Assembly: GCA_910586215.1 (NCBI GenBank)
Contig: CAJUGH010000007.1
Span: 15,812-79,811 of the forward strand
Direction of reading: 5' to 3'
Source: an uncultured Acetatifactor sp.
Lineage (GTDB): Bacteria > Bacillota > Clostridia > Lachnospirales > Lachnospiraceae
Length of the DNA: 64,000 bases
The position numbers and the translations under genes are program-made. The notes beneath the pieces are model-generated. The model was not told where the DNA came from, searched no databases, and saw nothing but the letters and a program-made list of their open reading frames with translations. Positions 1 through 9,562 of this stretch are shown piece by piece. How positions within the stretch are numbered: the first letter of the stretch is position 1; every line of letters begins with the position of its first letter.

Positions 1-1767
1 GGAAATACCTTCTATTTTGAGACAGTGGACTGTGGACATGCTGTAACCTATGTGCCCCCAGCTTTTGCCAGGAAGGTGGAGGAGATGCCTTTCCTAAAGG
101 AGATCCATAAACCGGGCAACCACAGGGGGCTGTCCGTGAAGGGGGCACACTGGTCCTTTGAATATGGGGGACAGCTGGATGTAGTGTATGACAGTGAGGA
201 GATTGACCTGGAACTGAGACGGCTGGTGTATGGCATCTGGGACTATATCAAGAACAGTGGGAAGTACCCGGAGGCGGCTACCTATGCCCTCAAGCGGATC
301 CACAGCAGGTCAGGTGCCAGGGAGTCCAGACGGTTCCACGGGGATTATATGCTGACCCAGAACGATATAGAGGAAAAGAGGGCATTTGAGGACGGGGTAT
401 GTATGGGAGGCTGGCCCATGGATGTACATGCCCCCTTAGGGATTTACGACAGGGATCCGGCCACAGAGTTCATCCCGGTTACAGGTGTTTATGAGATACC
501 GTTCCGGTGCCTGTACAGCAGGGAGGTGGAGAACCTGTTGTTTGCCGGGAGGAATGTCAGTGTCACCCACATAGCACTTGGCTCTACCAGGGTTATGGCC
601 ACCTGCGGCTGCATGGGGCAGGCGGTGGGTACGGCTGCCGCCCTCTGCAGGGAACTGGGGATCAGCCCCAGGACGCTTTACAGGGAACAGATCCAGTTGC
701 TGCGGGAGCGCCTGGCACACAGGGACCAGACCATCATAGGGTGGCACGGCCCGGACGACATGGCAGGGCGGTTTACAGTGGAGGCAGACCGGGAGAAATC
801 CTTTGAGAACCGGGAGGTTGCCTTCTGTTCCAGGCTGGAGAGGGATCTGGCCCTGGCGCTGATGCTGGAGACAGAAAAACTGGACAGCCTGATGGTCTGG
901 GTGGAGAACCTGTCCGGGGAGGACACTGTGCTGGTATGCCGGATCCTGGAGGGGGACCACAGGGAGACATTCCTGCCGGCACGCTGCCAGAAGGAGATCA
1001 GGAAGACGGTGGAAGCAGGGAAGCGGGGGTGGATTCCCCTACAGGTAGAGGCCCGCAGGGGGGCGGACGGCAAGGTCTACCTGGCTTTTGCGGCCAATGG
1101 TGTCCTGGCCCTTGGCATGGGCAGGGTGCGGCCTGTGGGGGCTGTGACCATGGGACTGTATCCGAAGGACTGCCGTGATGCAGGCAGCCAGGCACCTGCC
1201 CACTTGCAGCAGGGCTGTTGTCCTTCGGGACATTCGTTGGATCACCCCGCAGGCACTTCTGCCTGGCGCAGTGCCTGTGCGAATCATGACAGCGTGCCAT
1301 TGGATCCGGCCACAGGATATCTCTATCTGGATCACCGCTATCACAGGCAGGAAAATATTGCTTTCTGTAACCTGCAGCCTGCCCAGAGGCTGTATGCCCC
1401 CTGGAAGGCCCTGTCGCCCTGTAAACGGCCCTATGGGGAACCGAATCTCTGGCTGGGACAGGGTTCCTATCCCTGGACAATGACCCTTACGGCCAGGGAG
1501 CCGGTACAGGGCAGCTTCCTGGCCGTGACATTTGACACGGACCTGACCGTGGAACCCCTTTCCCGGCTGCCGGAATGTCTGGCCAGGGATGTGGATATCC
1601 GGGTGTCCTATCTGGGGGAACAGGAATCACGGACTATCCGGATCAGGGACAATTGGAGAAGACAGGTGGTGATGGCCCTGGAGGAGAAGCAGGTGACAGG
1701 GATTACGATTACTGTTTTGGGAAGCTGGGGCGGGGAAGCCGGTATATATGGGGTAGAACTGTGGTGA
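1..1767 (+). CDS. FAD-dependent oxidoreductase (PF12831-like), 5'-truncated by window edge
   Basis: The reading frame is open to base 1, so only the C-terminal 588 residues are present and the N-terminal dinucleotide-binding motif is off-window. Visible residues 178-210 carry the FAGRN and GQAVGTAA segments that close the FAD domain of the PF12831 flavoproteins (often annotated xanthan-lyase-like or fumarate-reductase-like in glycan loci). About 370 residues follow, beta-rich by eye, that I cannot assign; they may be a carbohydrate-facing domain. The gene ends 25 bases before the response regulator start and probably shares its transcript. In this locus it could oxidise a sugar or aglycone, but that is inference from context. 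Confidence 0.8.
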   Translation, partial: GNTFYFETVDCGHAVTYVPPAFARKVEEMPFLKEIHKPGNHRGLSVKGAHWSFEYGGQLDVVYDSEEIDLELRRLVYGIWDYIKNSGKYPEAATYALKRIHSRSGARESRRFHGDYMLTQNDIEEKRAFEDGVCMGGWPMDVHAPLGIYDRDPATEFIPVTGVYEIPFRCLYSREVENLLFAGRNVSVTHIALGSTRVMATCGCMGQAVGTAAALCRELGISPRTLYREQIQLLRERLAHRDQTIIGWHGPDDMAGRFTVEADREKSFENREVAFCSRLERDLALALMLETEKLDSLMVWVENLSGEDTVLVCRILEGDHRETFLPARCQKEIRKTVEAGKRGWIPLQVEARRGADGKVYLAFAANGVLALGMGRVRPVGAVTMGLYPKDCRDAGSQAPAHLQQGCCPSGHSLDHPAGTSAWRSACANHDSVPLDPATGYLYLDHRYHRQENIAFCNLQPAQRLYAPWKALSPCKRPYGEPNLWLGQGSYPWTMTLTAREPVQGSFLAVTFDTDLTVEPLSRLPECLARDVDIRVSYLGEQESRTIRIRDNWRRQVVMALEEKQVTGITITVLGSWGGEAGIYGVELW

Positions 1768-1792
1768 AAAGCCTTAGGCAGGGAGTATGGTT

Positions 1793-2932
1793 ATGTATAA
1801 AGTGTTGATTGCAGATGATGAGCCAATGATCAGGGCCGGACTTTACTATCGGAATGACTGGGCGGCCATGGGGTTCGAGGTGGCGGCCATGCTGGAGGAC
1901 GGCAGCGATGTGCTTTCCTTTCTGGAGCGGGAGAGGGCAGATGTGCTTCTGACGGACATCTGTATGTACCAGGTATCCGGCCTGGAGACAGCGGCCATGA
2001 TCCGGGAGAAGTATCCCTGGATGAAGGTGGTGCTCCTCTCCGGGTACCGGGAATTCGAGTATGCCAGGGAAGCCATGCGCCTGCATGTGTATGAGTATCT
2101 GCTGAAACCTATTGACTATGAGAACCTGCGGACTGTGTTCGGAAGGATCCGCCAGGAACTGGATGCGGCCGGCCAAGAGGAGCAACTCCTGCGCAGCTTT
2201 GGGGAAGAGGAATATGGCAAGGTGCTGGAACTGACAAAGGCAGTGGCCGGGTCTGTCCTGGGGGAGGGGGAGGAGACCTGGCTGGCCTATGCCAGGCTGA
2301 AGCCCATGATGAACAATGCCCCGGTAAAAGTGAAAGAAATCCTGGCCAAAAGACTGCTGGAACAGCTGCAGGGGCGTCTTCTGGGCAAGGATCCGGGGTT
2401 GGCCCAGGACTTCGCAGACAGGCTGCGGCACCTTACCTTTTCCAGCGGGGAGGGTCAGGAGACGCCGGGTACATCAGGGGAAGAAAACCCAGGGCTATTA
2501 GGGCAGGAAGACGGGGATACGGATGCCCGGCAGTCCCTGGTGGATCTGTTGAGCTGGCTCAATGACCAGCTTGTCTCCCGAAACTTGACGGTGACACAGA
2601 GGGCTGCGGTGGATGACAGCATTTCCAAGGCATGTGATTATATCAGCAACCATCTGGGGGACGATTTCACCTACCGGGATGTGGCGCAGTTCGTCCACCT
2701 CAGTCCCAGGCATTTTATCAGAAGATTCCGCAACGAGATGAATGAGACATTCACGGACTATCTGGTGCGGGTACGTCTGGAGGCGGCCTTGAAGCTTCTG
2801 GATGCGGGGATGGATGCAGTGGATGTGCCGGGGGCAGTAGGATATCACGATGAAAAATATTTCCAGCAGATCTTCAAAAAGCAGATGGGCTGCACCCTGC
2901 GGGAGTACCAACACAGGAACCGGGGGGAATAG
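1793..2932 (+). CDS. YesN-like response regulator, receiver plus AraC-type HTH
   Basis: A 379-residue two-component regulator. The receiver domain (about 1-125) has the acidic pair D8-D9, phospho-acceptor D55 and the LLKP lysine near 105. The C-terminal 100 residues are a double AraC helix-turn-helix ending in the usual YFQQIFKKQMGCTLREY-type helix. Two ATGs compete: 1787 lies one base after the GGGAG ribosome site, while 1793 has a normal 7-base gap and begins MYKVLIADDE, so 1793 is preferred. It sits upstream of a YesM-type kinase and a CUT1 importer, the classic arrangement for an oligosaccharide sensor that activates its uptake operon. Confidence 0.92.
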   Translation: MYKVLIADDEPMIRAGLYYRNDWAAMGFEVAAMLEDGSDVLSFLERERADVLLTDICMYQVSGLETAAMIREKYPWMKVVLLSGYREFEYAREAMRLHVYEYLLKPIDYENLRTVFGRIRQELDAAGQEEQLLRSFGEEEYGKVLELTKAVAGSVLGEGEETWLAYARLKPMMNNAPVKVKEILAKRLLEQLQGRLLGKDPGLAQDFADRLRHLTFSSGEGQETPGTSGEENPGLLGQEDGDTDARQSLVDLLSWLNDQLVSRNLTVTQRAAVDDSISKACDYISNHLGDDFTYRDVAQFVHLSPRHFIRRFRNEMNETFTDYLVRVRLEAALKLLDAGMDAVDVPGAVGYHDEKYFQQIFKKQMGCTLREYQHRNRGE

Positions 2933-3094
2933 TCCGGGGAGTGGGCCTGCTGTGTACGTTTCTGTGCTGTTTCGCCACAGAAGCATGCGCGTTACGACAA
3001 TGTCTGACCATGGCTTATGCGGATCCAGGCAATACGGCACAGGGCAGGCTGACAGGATACCAGTGGAAGAAAAGAGATAACAGGGAGAAATAGC

Positions 3095-4921
3095 ATGAGG
3101 CAGAAGAAAACCATGTTCCACAATGCCCGGCAGACCATGGGCTATCTGAAGGATCACCGGTTCAGCAGTATACTGCTGAAATATTTCCTGTTGTTGTTTC
3201 TCTGCCTGGTGCTTCCTGTGGTGGGGCTGAGCAGCTGGTATGGCAGGGAGACCCGGGAGAATACCAGGCGTGAGATTTTCAAGAGAAATGAGGCATCCCT
3301 GCTCCAGGCGTACAGCAGTGTAAATGCGGCAATCCTGTCCGTCAGGAACCTGGCATACAGTCTTTCCACAGGCAGCAGTGTCCAGTACCTGGCATCCAGG
3401 CCATCGGTGGGCAGTGATACCACAGGGAACCTGGACAGTGTCATCAACATACTGGCCATCGTGGGGACGGCCAGTGACTATATTGACTCCATATACCTGT
3501 ATTTTCCGAATTCCGGGGAGATCATAACAGGGGCGGGCATGGCCGGGTATGAGGGGTTTAAGGACAAGGAGGTATTTGACGCTTTTTCCAGGGATATGCC
3601 AGCCAGGACAGTGATGATGCCCCGGATCAAGAACCACCAGTATCCCTATCTGCTGACTGTGCTCTACCCCATACGTCTGAGCAGGAACAGCAGCAATGTG
3701 GGAATGACGGCCATCAATATTGATGTGGAGAAGCTGGGGGATTACATGGGAAGCGGCAAATACCGCAATACGGCGTATGCCCCCAGGCTGCTGATACTGG
3801 ACAAGGATATGGAAGTGCTGGTCTACAGCGATGAGTACAGGCTCCTACAGGAGGCAGAGAAACAGGCCACCCTGGAGGAATTGGCATCCCTGCGGGAGGC
3901 GGGGGACTGGCAGGAAGGATTCTCCACGGTGTGTTCCCTCTGGGGACAGAACTTTGTTGTGTCCGGTATCTCCGGGGAGGAGGACGGGTTCAAGTATGTG
4001 TACCTGGCGGGCATGGAAGAATTTGATGCCCAGGCCAGGGCAGAAGATAGCAGGCTTAGGGGCATTACAGTGCTGGTGACATTGCTGTGCCTGCTGCTGG
4101 CCTGGCTGCTGGCCGTATGGGTGTACCGTCCTATCCAGAAGACTTTCCGGATCCTGCAGGACATGTCCATGATGACGGAATGGGATAAGAAGGAACATGT
4201 GGACGAGATGGAAGCCATCCAGCGGAGCCTTCTCCTGGCCAAGCAGGAGAAGGATGACTTGAACCAGCAGATCAGGGAGAGGATCGTCAGCCTGCACAAT
4301 GCCCAGATCTGCGCCTTACAGACACAGATCAATCCCCATTTCCTGTTCAACACCCTGGAGGCGATTGGCAATGCGGCGGCTCTTCTCATGAACGGGGACA
4401 ACCAGGTCACAGAGATGATCTATACCCTGGGGAAGATGATGCGGATCAGCTTGTCCAATGAAAATTACCTGGTGCCCCTGTCTGAGGAACTGGAGCATGT
4501 GAGACAATATGTGAAGCTGGTGGAATTCCGGTTCCACGGCCGTGTCACCCTGCACCAGGAGATTCCGGAGGAGATGGGCAGTGAGCGGATCGTGAAGCTG
4601 ACCCTGCAGCCCCTGATTGAGAATGCCATCCAGCACGGCCTCTCCCGGATGCGCAGCGGTGGGGAGATCTGGCTGAAAGGGGAAAAAAGGGGAGAGGACA
4701 ATTATCTGTATGTATCTGACAATGGCCAGGGGGTGACGCAGGAAGAACTGGAAGCATTGTCCGGGCGGCTGGGAACCTCTGCCATCACTGGAAGCCGCCA
4801 TATCGGGATGCGGAATGTGGACCAGAGACTGAAACTGGTCTTCGGGGAGGAATACGGCCTGTGCCTGGAGCACGCCAGGGAAGGGGGGCTTCGGATCATC
4901 GTCCATTTCAAGACCATATGA
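3095..4921 (+). CDS. YesM-like sensor histidine kinase
   Basis: A 608-residue membrane kinase. One transmembrane helix lies at about 27-47, then a roughly 275-residue outer sensory domain (dCache-like by length), a second helix near 326-346, a HAMP linker, and a His_kinase block in which H415 sits in NPHFLFN, the phosphorylated motif of this family. The ATPase domain follows, with the N-box ENAIQHG and a DNGQGV loop. The start is preceded by AGGGAG. It is the partner of the YesN-like regulator 160 bases upstream and presumably detects a glycan fragment outside the cell. A strong intrinsic terminator follows, so the sensor pair and the importer are separate transcription units. Confidence 0.93.
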   Translation: MRQKKTMFHNARQTMGYLKDHRFSSILLKYFLLLFLCLVLPVVGLSSWYGRETRENTRREIFKRNEASLLQAYSSVNAAILSVRNLAYSLSTGSSVQYLASRPSVGSDTTGNLDSVINILAIVGTASDYIDSIYLYFPNSGEIITGAGMAGYEGFKDKEVFDAFSRDMPARTVMMPRIKNHQYPYLLTVLYPIRLSRNSSNVGMTAINIDVEKLGDYMGSGKYRNTAYAPRLLILDKDMEVLVYSDEYRLLQEAEKQATLEELASLREAGDWQEGFSTVCSLWGQNFVVSGISGEEDGFKYVYLAGMEEFDAQARAEDSRLRGITVLVTLLCLLLAWLLAVWVYRPIQKTFRILQDMSMMTEWDKKEHVDEMEAIQRSLLLAKQEKDDLNQQIRERIVSLHNAQICALQTQINPHFLFNTLEAIGNAAALLMNGDNQVTEMIYTLGKMMRISLSNENYLVPLSEELEHVRQYVKLVEFRFHGRVTLHQEIPEEMGSERIVKLTLQPLIENAIQHGLSRMRSGGEIWLKGEKRGEDNYLYVSDNGQGVTQEELEALSGRLGTSAITGSRHIGMRNVDQRLKLVFGEEYGLCLEHAREGGLRIIVHFKTI

Positions 4922-4979
4922 AAGAGCCGGGACCCAGGTAATGGCGGTGGATACAGCGTGCCAGGTGCAGCTGCTGCTG

Positions 4980-5006
4980 GGAACGGAGTGAACATGAACA
5001 GTAACA
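4980..5006. repeat. GAACAGTAAC repeat, partial copy
   Basis: The segment GGAACGGAGTGAACATGAACAGTAAC matches one arm of the palindromic family found at 21461, 24211, 29788 and 47954. It lies just before the terminator of the kinase gene. Only a half-unit is visible. Confidence 0.5.
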
Positions 5007-5014
5007 TAACAGGG

Positions 5015-5049
5015 AGAGGACATTCGGATATTTCGGATGTCCTCTTTTT
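5015..5049 (+). terminator. Rho-independent terminator of the sensor operon
   Basis: AGAGGACAT pairs with ATGTCCTCT around an inner stem containing two G-T pairs and a 3-base loop, followed at once by five T residues. This is a textbook intrinsic terminator 94 bases after the kinase stop. Confidence 0.88.
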
Positions 5050-5073
5050 CTACCCGTATGTCCTCATGCCCGG

Positions 5074-5102
5074 TTGAGGGGAAAGACAAAGAAGTGCATA
5101 AT
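5074..5102 (+). promoter_or_regulatory. Candidate promoter for the CUT1 importer operon
   Basis: TTGAGG and CATAAT are separated by 17 bases. It lies just after the terminator and 200 bases before the first permease. The rest of 5103-5300 is a purine-rich leader with no gene that I can see; a regulator site for the YesN-like protein would be expected here but no clear repeat stands out. Confidence 0.4.
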
Positions 5103-5300
5103 GAAGAAAAGACAGGACAAAGCAGATACATAAAGGGTGTCGGAAAGAGATACCAGGAAGAGACATGAAGATATAGATACATGGAGATGCCAAGGGGCAC
5201 AAAAGAGGATAACAGGACTTACAGGAAACAGGAAGACAGCCGAACAATGATGGCCAGGGAATATGGGAAGACCCAAGGAAGCGCATAAGGGGGTATCGGG

Positions 5301-6269
5301 ATGGACAGGAAAAGGAAGGCAGAAGCAGGGAAGAAGCAAAGAGTACCCAGGGTGAGGAAGAAAAGCATCTGGAAGGACAGAAGCAGTTTTGAACTGTTGC
5401 TGCTGTGCATTCCGGCCCTGGCAGCATACATCCTGTTCAGTTACATCCCCATGGCGGCAGCCATCGCCATTCCCTTTAAGGACTACAAATTCAGCAAGGG
5501 GATCCTGGGAAGCGACTGGGTAGGCCTGGAGAACTTCAAATGGATGCTCACATCCACTTCCATGGGAAGGGTGCTGCGCAATACGGTGGCATATGGTGCC
5601 TGGTTCATGATCATCGGCCCTGTGACCAACATGGTGATCGCCCTTCTGCTCTTTGAAGTCAGAAGCAGGAAGGCACTGAAGACTTACCAGACCATCATTA
5701 CATTCCCCAACTTCATGTCCATGGTTATTGTAGGATATGTGGCCTATGCAGTCCTAAGCCCCAGGGGTGGCCTGCTGAACCAGGTGATCGGCCTGTTCGG
5801 GGGCAGTGGCGTGGATGTATATATGGAACCGGGATACTGGCCGTTTATCCTTACCATCGTGAATATCTGGAAGGGGATAGGGATTGGTTCCATGATGTAT
5901 TTCGCCTCCCTTATGGGCATTGACACAGCCCTTTATGAGGCGGCAGAGATTGACGGGGCAGGCAGGTTCCAGAAGATGAGATACATATCCCTCCCCCATC
6001 TGGTTCCGCTGGTATGCATTTTCACCATACTGGGGGCGGGGAGCTTGATCAACGGCAATTTTGACTTGTTTTATATTATCCCCCGGAACTCTACGATCCT
6101 GTATGAGTCTACGGACATCTTGAATACCTACGTGTACCGGGCACTGAAAAACGGCACATATTCCATGGGCGCCACGGTAGGCCTGGTGCAGTCGGTGGTG
6201 GGAATGGTGCTGGTGGTGGTGACGAATCTGGTCGTGAAGAAGATTTCGCCGGAGAATTCCATGTTCTAA
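5301..6269 (+). CDS. CUT1 sugar ABC transporter permease, LplB/UgpA type
   Basis: A 322-residue inner-membrane protein with a basic N-terminus and six hydrophobic segments. The cytoplasmic EAA loop appears at about 211-225 as YEAAEIDGAGRF, which docks the ATPase subunit. Family members move di- and oligosaccharides with a lipoprotein receptor. No ATPase gene is in this operon, which is common in Clostridia where one shared MsmK-type ATPase serves many importers. The gene ends in TAA immediately abutting a large structured repeat, and the second permease follows after 192 bases. Confidence 0.95.
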   Translation: MDRKRKAEAGKKQRVPRVRKKSIWKDRSSFELLLLCIPALAAYILFSYIPMAAAIAIPFKDYKFSKGILGSDWVGLENFKWMLTSTSMGRVLRNTVAYGAWFMIIGPVTNMVIALLLFEVRSRKALKTYQTIITFPNFMSMVIVGYVAYAVLSPRGGLLNQVIGLFGGSGVDVYMEPGYWPFILTIVNIWKGIGIGSMMYFASLMGIDTALYEAAEIDGAGRFQKMRYISLPHLVPLVCIFTILGAGSLINGNFDLFYIIPRNSTILYESTDILNTYVYRALKNGTYSMGATVGLVQSVVGMVLVVVTNLVVKKISPENSMF

Positions 6270-6427
6270 GTGTGAAAGGCGAAAAGAAAATCTAAGCTTG
6301 CAAAGTACACAAGCTAAGATTTTCTAAGTTTCGCCTAAGGAATGGCTTTGCCATTCCTTTGAGAATCTGCCTTACGGCAATTCTTCCCAGAGTTTCATGG
6401 ATTGTTTGTGCCGCTAAAGCGGCATGG
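6270..6427 (+). repeat. Structured intergenic repeat, family (i) copy A
   Basis: Begins GTGTGAAA directly after the permease stop and closes with TTTCATGGATTGTTTGTG. Inside are three stacked hairpins: AAAATCTAAGCTTG with CAAGCTAAGATTTT, AAGGAATGG with CCATTCCTT, and AGAATCTGCC with GGCAATTCTT. The outer arms TGAAA and TTTCA pair, giving a multi-branched fold. It ends with the small hairpin CCGCT-AA-AGCGG and CATG. Related copies are at 9188, 18750, 62975 and 63792. It could attenuate expression between the two permease genes or act in the RNA as a stability element. Confidence 0.75.
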
Positions 6428-6461
6428 TATTTCGGATTCTTCAAAAGGAAAAGGTGGTAAT

Positions 6462-7358
6462 ATGAAGCTGAAAAAGAGAAAACCCTTTGATCTGATCTTG
6501 AATCTGTTTTTTATTGCAATGTGCGCCTGCTTTGTGATTCCGCTGCTGCTGGTGGTATCTGCCTCCTTCACCAGTGAAGGGTGGCTGACTTCGGGGAAGG
6601 GGTTCAGCCTGGTTCCTAAGGAGTTTACCATGGATGCCTACAGGACGGCTTTCCAGAACAGCGCCCGCATGTTACGGGCCTATCTGGTGACTTTTGCCCA
6701 GGCGGGCCTGGGAACCTTGATTGCCTGTGTGGTGGCCGGTATGGCGGCATATCCCCTTTCCAGGAGCAATTTCCGGTTCCGGAAGCCGGTGACCATCATC
6801 ATCTTCTTTACCATGCTGTTCTCGGCAGGTATGATACCTACCTATATCATATATGCCAGATATTATAATATCAGCAATACGTTCTGGGTCTACATCCTGC
6901 CGGGCATGGCAGGAGGCGCCTGGAATACCATGGTATTCCGTACCTTCTTCAAGGGATTACCGGAGTCGCTGTTTGAATCGGCCCATCTGGACGGTGCCAG
7001 GGAACTGACCATCTTCTTCCGGATCGTGGTGCCCCTGTCCACGCCAGTGTTTGCCTCCCTGGGGTTCATGACCCTGGTGGGAAAATGGAACGACTATACC
7101 ACATCCATGATTTATATCCGGGATGAGAACCTGTACACCCTGCAGTACCTGCTGCAGCGGCTGATGGAGGAGGCGGCTTTCCTAAAGAATCTCTCCCAGT
7201 CAGCCATGGGGAATATCACCATGAGCGCGGCAGAAATGCCAAACGAATCCTTGAAGTTCGCATTATGCGTGGTGGCGGCAGGCCCCATGCTGGCAGTGTT
7301 TCCCTTCTTCCAGAAATACTTTTCCCAGGGACTTACCATTGGGGCCGTAAAGGGATAA
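6462..7358 (+). CDS. CUT1 sugar ABC transporter permease, YtcP/LplC type
   Basis: A 298-residue partner permease. The ATG at 6462 follows AAAAGGTGG and begins MKLKKRKPFD; the upstream TTG in frame lies inside the repeat and is unlikely to be used. Six hydrophobic segments are visible and the EAA loop is at about 171-185 (FESAHLDGARE). It forms the second half of the channel with the permease at 5301 and receives sugar from the lipoprotein encoded at 7497. Confidence 0.94.
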   Translation: MKLKKRKPFDLILNLFFIAMCACFVIPLLLVVSASFTSEGWLTSGKGFSLVPKEFTMDAYRTAFQNSARMLRAYLVTFAQAGLGTLIACVVAGMAAYPLSRSNFRFRKPVTIIIFFTMLFSAGMIPTYIIYARYYNISNTFWVYILPGMAGGAWNTMVFRTFFKGLPESLFESAHLDGARELTIFFRIVVPLSTPVFASLGFMTLVGKWNDYTTSMIYIRDENLYTLQYLLQRLMEEAAFLKNLSQSAMGNITMSAAEMPNESLKFALCVVAAGPMLAVFPFFQKYFSQGLTIGAVKG

Positions 7359-7496
7359 TGGTAAGAATGATAGAAGGATACGACATATAGCAGGAAAGGA
7401 CTCCCACGGGAAGAAGGACTTCTGTAGGAGAAGAAACCATATAGGGAATTATGTAACAAAGCATATATTTTATCAAAGAAACAAGGAGGATGTATC

Positions 7497-9185
7497 ATGA
7501 GAAGAAAGTTAAGTCTGACGTTGGCGGCCATTCTGGCGGCAGCGGCCTGCCTGGGCGGCTGTGGCAAACAGGATGGGGGAGATGGCGGGAGTTCCACCCC
7601 GGTATTCCAGGGGACATCCGGACAGGAGTCTTCCGGCCAGGACAGTGGGGAAGAGGGCAAGGAGGAGGTAAAGGCAGAGGAACTGGAGCCTGTCACCATC
7701 CAGATGTGGATCGGAGGACCTGGCAAGCAGAAGGATTCAGACAGGGTGTGGGAGCTTTTTAACGAGAAACTCCAGGAATATGTGCCCAACACCACAGTGG
7801 AGATCACCTGTCTGGCCAATGCGGAATACAAGGAAAAGTTTCCCCAGATGCTGGCTGCCAGGGAGGGTGTTGACCTGGCCTGGGTGGCAAGCTGGATGAC
7901 CGGTCCCATGGCTGATAATATCAAGGACGGCAACTTGATGGAATTGGATGACCTTCTGGAGCAGTACGGACAGGGGATCCAGGAGGAACTGGGGGATGAG
8001 ATCCTGGATATGCACCGGTACGCAGAGGACGACAAGCTGTATTACCTGATCAGCTGGCAGGGGCTTTACAGCAATGTGCGGGCCATCAAGGTGCCCACAG
8101 AGTTTGCCACCCTGGCAGGGGAGACCTGGCTGGAGGACACCCAGAAGGTGGTCACCAAGTGGTGGAATGATTATTCTTCCCCGGAGGATTTCCAGGCAGT
8201 GTTCGACCAGCTTGACATCTACTTCAAGGCATTGCAGGACAATGACAAGCTGTACGCAGGCATGAATGTAGGTATTTTCTATGACTGGTGTTATGCCCAC
8301 CACCTCTCTTCCGAGAACAGCCTGCAGATCCGCAACAACAATGTAGGCGTGGTACATAAGGATAACACCTTTACCGTGATCGATGCCATTGATACGGACT
8401 ACTACCGCACCTTTGCAAAGAATATGGCTGAGTTCTACAAAAAGGGCTATATCCGTTCCGATATCGCCTCCCTGGAGAAGGGGACATTGACCTTTGTGAC
8501 AAATGGAGAATTTACACCTAATACCACTGTCATCGATGTACACAATGCTTTGACACCGGATACCAACAAGATTTACAGCACCCAGAGCGGTGTGGATATC
8601 TCTCTCATACAGATTGAGGAGAACGGTTATTTGAGCAAGGGTGATGCCAGTGCCATGGCCATTCCCTACTGTGCAGATGAGCCGGAACGGGCCATGATGG
8701 TGCTGAATGCCCTATACACACAGCCGGAACTGTACCAGCTTCTGATCTACGGGGTGGAGGGAGAGCATTACACTGACAACGGGGATGGCACCATCACCAC
8801 ACCTTATGGCACCCAGGGGAATTCCGAGGCTGATTACGGTCTGTGGAAATGGACAGTGGGTACCTGTAAGAATTCCCTGGTGACGCAGGCAGACACTCCT
8901 GGCTATTATGACCAGCTTCTGGAACAGGAGAAGACAGCCATTGTCAGTCCGTTCAACAATTTTGCTTTTGACACCAGTTCCGTGCAGGATATCTGTGCTG
9001 CCATCCAGGCCATTGATGCAGAATACGGTGAGATGATCCGCAAAGGCTATACGGGGGACAAGTGGGAAGAGACCCTGGACAAGTGGATTGCAGAGCGCAA
9101 GGCAGCCGGTGTGGATAAACTGGTGGAGGAACTTCAGAGCCAGGTGGATGCCTATGTGAGCGCTAATAATATCACATCCTGGTAA
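7497..9185 (+). CDS. Extracellular sugar-binding lipoprotein (CUT1 importer)
   Basis: A 562-residue solute-binding protein. The signal peptide ends in the lipobox LGGC with C22 as the lipid-anchored residue, then an acidic Gly/Ser/Glu linker to about 60. The rest resembles the large LplA-type type 1 extracellular solute-binding proteins that pair with LplB/YtcP permeases. A perfect AAGGAGGA lies 8 bases before the ATG. As the receptor it fixes the specificity of the importer; the size suggests an oligosaccharide rather than a monosaccharide ligand. A second structured repeat starts two bases after its stop. Confidence 0.93.
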   Translation: MRRKLSLTLAAILAAAACLGGCGKQDGGDGGSSTPVFQGTSGQESSGQDSGEEGKEEVKAEELEPVTIQMWIGGPGKQKDSDRVWELFNEKLQEYVPNTTVEITCLANAEYKEKFPQMLAAREGVDLAWVASWMTGPMADNIKDGNLMELDDLLEQYGQGIQEELGDEILDMHRYAEDDKLYYLISWQGLYSNVRAIKVPTEFATLAGETWLEDTQKVVTKWWNDYSSPEDFQAVFDQLDIYFKALQDNDKLYAGMNVGIFYDWCYAHHLSSENSLQIRNNNVGVVHKDNTFTVIDAIDTDYYRTFAKNMAEFYKKGYIRSDIASLEKGTLTFVTNGEFTPNTTVIDVHNALTPDTNKIYSTQSGVDISLIQIEENGYLSKGDASAMAIPYCADEPERAMMVLNALYTQPELYQLLIYGVEGEHYTDNGDGTITTPYGTQGNSEADYGLWKWTVGTCKNSLVTQADTPGYYDQLLEQEKTAIVSPFNNFAFDTSSVQDICAAIQAIDAEYGEMIRKGYTGDKWEETLDKWIAERKAAGVDKLVEELQSQVDAYVSANNITSW

Positions 9186-9187
9186 AA

Positions 9188-9320
9188 GTGTGAAGGGAAT
9201 GAAGATTTTCTAAGGCCAGAAAGTACCTGGCCCAAGAAAATCTGAGTCATTCCCCGAAGAATCGCTAAAGCGATTCTTCCCAGGCTTTCACCGATTGTTT
9301 GTGTCGGCTGCGCTGGCATG
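9188..9320 (+). repeat. Structured intergenic repeat, family (i) copy B
   Basis: Begins GTGTGAAGGGAATGA and ends CTTTCACCGATTGTTTGTG. The main stem pairs AGATTTTCT with AGAAAATCT and GGGAATGA with TCATTCCC, with an inner GGCCAG/CTGGCC stem and the loop AAAGTA that copies A and C also use. A second hairpin is AAGAATCGCT-AA-AGCGATTCTT. The final small hairpin is imperfect here. Confidence 0.75.
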
Positions 9321-9338
9321 TCGGGAAGATAAAAATTG

Positions 9339-9453
9339 TTCCACCTGTGTGGCTGGACGTTCTAAGGAGCATCCAACCTGGCTCCCACATTCGCAAAACC
9401 TGCGCTTACGCGTTTTGCTCATCTGGGATTGGATTGCAACTGCACAGGTGGAA
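9339..9453. other. Large imperfect inverted repeat upstream of the GH28-like gene
   Basis: TTCCACCTGTG (9339-9349) pairs perfectly with CACAGGTGGAA (9443-9453). Inside, ATCCAA pairs with TTGGAT, TCCCA with TGGGA, and GCAAAAC with GTTTTGC at the apex. The whole folds into a long three-tier hairpin of about 115 bases with no coding potential that I trust. The stretch 9454-9562 holds two more short hairpins (GGGGGAG/CTCCCC and CCCTTT/AAAGGG), the latter directly before the ribosome site of the next gene. Confidence 0.6.
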
Positions 9454-9562
9454 ATAAGGAGAAAGAAGGGGGAGGGCGTATGGCACTCCCCTTTCCCAAT
9501 CCGGGGAAAAGCAATGACGAATCTGGCAATGGCCCTTTGAAAAGGGTGCAGGGGGTATCAGA

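Noticed and set aside
2498..3637. Long open frames opposite known genes, such as those on the minus strand of 2498-3637, 13384-14868, 26205-28079 and 42989-44296
   Set aside because: They lie antisense to clear genes, have proline- and histidine-rich composition typical of shadow frames in GC-rich DNA, and lack ribosome sites and motifs.
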